Assembly: GCF_037038585.1 (NCBI RefSeq)
Contig: NC_092520.1
Coordinates: forward strand, 188,646,604-188,710,603
Direction: 5' to 3'
Origin: Patagioenas fasciata
Taxonomy: Eukaryota > Chordata > Aves > Columbiformes > Columbidae
DNA: 64,000 nucleotides
Below the pieces are notes generated by a model. That model saw nothing but the letters and a program-made list of their open reading frames with translations. It was not told the DNA's origin and searched no databases. How positions within the stretch are numbered: position 1 is the first letter of the stretch; each line of letters starts with the position of its first letter. This document shows, in pieces, positions 61,820 to 64,000 of this stretch. The position numbers and the translations under genes were made by a program.

Positions 61820-64000
61820 TTCCAGCCTTTTGTAGCCAATGATGCTAGTACAGGAAGTCTGAGAGAGGACCTGAATAACAGAAAGACCTGTCTTATTTTC
61901 TGTAGATATTAATTCCTCTTCTGCTTGTTTTATTACCTTTGTGTAGTCTGCTGCAGGGGGGGCAGAAGGGTGACTGAGTTCTGGGTGTTCCCACAGCGCC
62001 CAGAGAAGTCTGACAATTGTGCAGGGATGATCTTTGGCAGTTGCAAAGCAATACATCATTGTGATTGTTCAAAGTTTCTACTCTGCTCAGGGGAGGCTGA
62101 CAGGTCAGGGAGGTCAGAATCCGTGTAGGGAGTACCTAAGACACTGGAAACACTTGCCAAAGAGCAGATGAGAGAGGAAGGGTCTGTAGGAAGGCAGGCT
62201 ATGACCCAGTCCACAGGCAGGAGAAAGGTATCACAGGTAGCTGGGGTCTGCCCACTGTTGAGACAAGTACTATACTTAATCCAGGCAATATATTATTTTC
62301 TTTGCTATTTCTGTATCTCCAGAGGTATAGATGAAGTAAAAGTAAATAGCTGTTTATATTGAATAAGCTGCTAGCTAGCTCTGCATTTATCTTCTCATGC
62401 TGACTCCTTGAGATAAGACAAATGGGAATTTTGAAACCAGGAGCGAAGCCTAAGAGGATGGTAAATGGCTGTATATAATCCAGGGACTGCATAGCCTTCA
62501 AGACTGATACACTGAGAGCATGGTCCAAGGCACACTCTTTCTTAGAACCAAGCTGGGCAGGATGGGAGGGTCTGAGTCACCAGCTGCCCCTAACAGCTAA
62601 ATAAAACAGACCAGTGTCTGAAAGCAAATGGCATCGTATAGTTATATGCATATGGATAAACACTCTTGCTTCCCAAAGCAGGATGATCTTTTTCATACTG
62701 TCTACTGGAAAGAGCCCCTGGGCTATGATATCCCTAGAACATGTCCAGTCATTGCCTGGCCGAGTTGGCACAGTGTGTTAGCAACAAACAGCAGGGATAA
62801 CCAAGGCAGCCAAACCTGTGCTGCAGTCCCATTTTAGTTATCAAATGGGCTTAACCATGGAATCAAGATCTGCTATCGTTACCCTGTTCTTCAGGAGAGT
62901 AAGTTTCATTTAAATCCATTAGACTGGTTGTTATCACTCCTCCTGTTAGAAGAGTACTCCAAATCTTGCTTCTCTGAGACCCAGAAGCCTCATTATGAGG
63001 CTGAGCGAGAACTCTGAGCTGTGGAAGTTGCCGGCAAACAAAATCTGTCAGTTCTTCTCTTGAAGACTCAATACACATACACTAGGAGAGGACTACAGAG
63101 TGGTCACTGTAAGAGAGGATGCCTGTCTCAGATATGATAAACAGGAAAGCGTAATTCAAATTGCTGATAGACATCGCTGCTTGGTCCAGTGAGAACTACC
63201 ATCAAAACCATCCCTTGTGAACTGATGCATTCATGATGGAATATCTGTTCAGAAAAACCAGGCAGGAAGATCAGATATTCAAGTGATGCAGAAAAGATGT
63301 GTTGCCTCACAGAGAAATAAAATGATCCGGGATTGTCTGCGTGTGAGCACAGAGATAGAAAGAGGATGACTGTAATATTTTCGTTGCACAGGGGAAGAGA
63401 AGTACCTGCACAGAGAAGCGAAAGGAAAAAAAATGCACACCAAGTATCTGAAATGCTTGAAATGAAATATTAAAAAGAAGACTTATGAGTGATTAACCAG
63501 CTCCTACTTAACCGAAATATATTTGTCACGTACAAGGTTTTCTTTTCATAGCCATGCATTTCTGGAAATCATCAACAAAGGTTTTCCAAAATCAAATATT
63601 CTTACATAAAGCATTACCCATACCAGATTTTAAAAAAATAATGCAGATTTGGATTTCTAAACATGCAAAGCTGAAAATGTTCAGAACAGGGATTTAACTT
63701 GGCCTTTGTGAACATAATGGTTTAAAAGATCCCTTGAGGGTTTGGAGATGTTTGACCCTGTTCCTATTTGAAAGCACTGGCACCAACTAGAAAGAACCAG
63801 AGAAGTTTGTCACTGCTGTGAAGGGAACAAGGTCTTTGAAGATGAGCTCCCCTCCCACTGTATGTATATGACAGAAATGAAGTAGCCTTTTCTTTCAGAA
63901 GTGGTGCAGAAATGATCTTTTGGATTAATTTTCTCCCTGATCCAGATCTCTTTCAATGGGGAATTAATCCTTACAGTCAGCTGTTATTCCGCCAGATGAT

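Larger units (their letters stand above)
58951..64000. other. ST7: ST7 intron 2, remainder to window end
   Basis: About 5 kb with no exon found; the ST7 exon starting IFEWWYF was looked for and not seen. It contains a near-perfect 28-base palindrome at 60753-60780, an acceptor-like site with AG|GTAAAA at 60944-60950, and a TA/TG repeat at 61741-61819. Confidence 0.6.

Overview
The window looks like single-copy nuclear DNA from a bird, almost all of it intronic. Three truncated CR1 LINE copies with the bird-typical 3' end, two retroviral solo LTRs that I recognise as avian types, low gene density and long AT-rich stretches support this. The species cannot be told from the sequence. There is no bacterial, phage or CRISPR content, and nearly all open frames of 60-190 codons are chance frames in non-coding DNA.

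Only one gene can be supported: ST7 (suppression of tumorigenicity 7), on the + strand. Its second coding exon lies at 57667-57749, between a strong polypyrimidine acceptor and a GTAAGT donor. It encodes the 27 residues that begin [10 protein letters not shown] and end SGLIL. A short alternative first coding exon lies at 19403-19424 (MFGTESS plus one base, then GTAAGT). One dangling base joins the two dangling bases of exon 2 to give a leucine codon, so the pair reads in frame as MFGTESS-L-SMFLNTL. A moderately CpG-containing leader with a perfect CRE palindrome precedes it and is a candidate alternative promoter. The standard ST7 exon 1, which codes for the first membrane segment, was not seen and is presumably upstream of the window. 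The next exon after exon 2 was not seen and is presumably downstream.

Layout: 1-18939 is presumed intron 1 with a CR1 copy (557-979), a sense solo LTR (6138-6634), an antisense CR1 copy (7191-7748) and an antisense solo LTR with an exact 5-bp target duplication (10288-10958). 18940-19424 is the alternative promoter/leader and first coding exon. 19425-57666 is a 38-kb intron holding simple repeats and a possible retroelement relic. 57667-57749 is exon 2. 57750-64000 is the start of intron 2, with a large AATAG array attached to the 3' end of an antisense CR1 copy at 58556-58950.

I found no previously undescribed multi-gene system. The most useful observations are the alternative start of ST7, which would remove the first transmembrane segment, several AG|GT junctions resembling recursive-splicing sites, and the link between the pentanucleotide arrays and CR1 tails.
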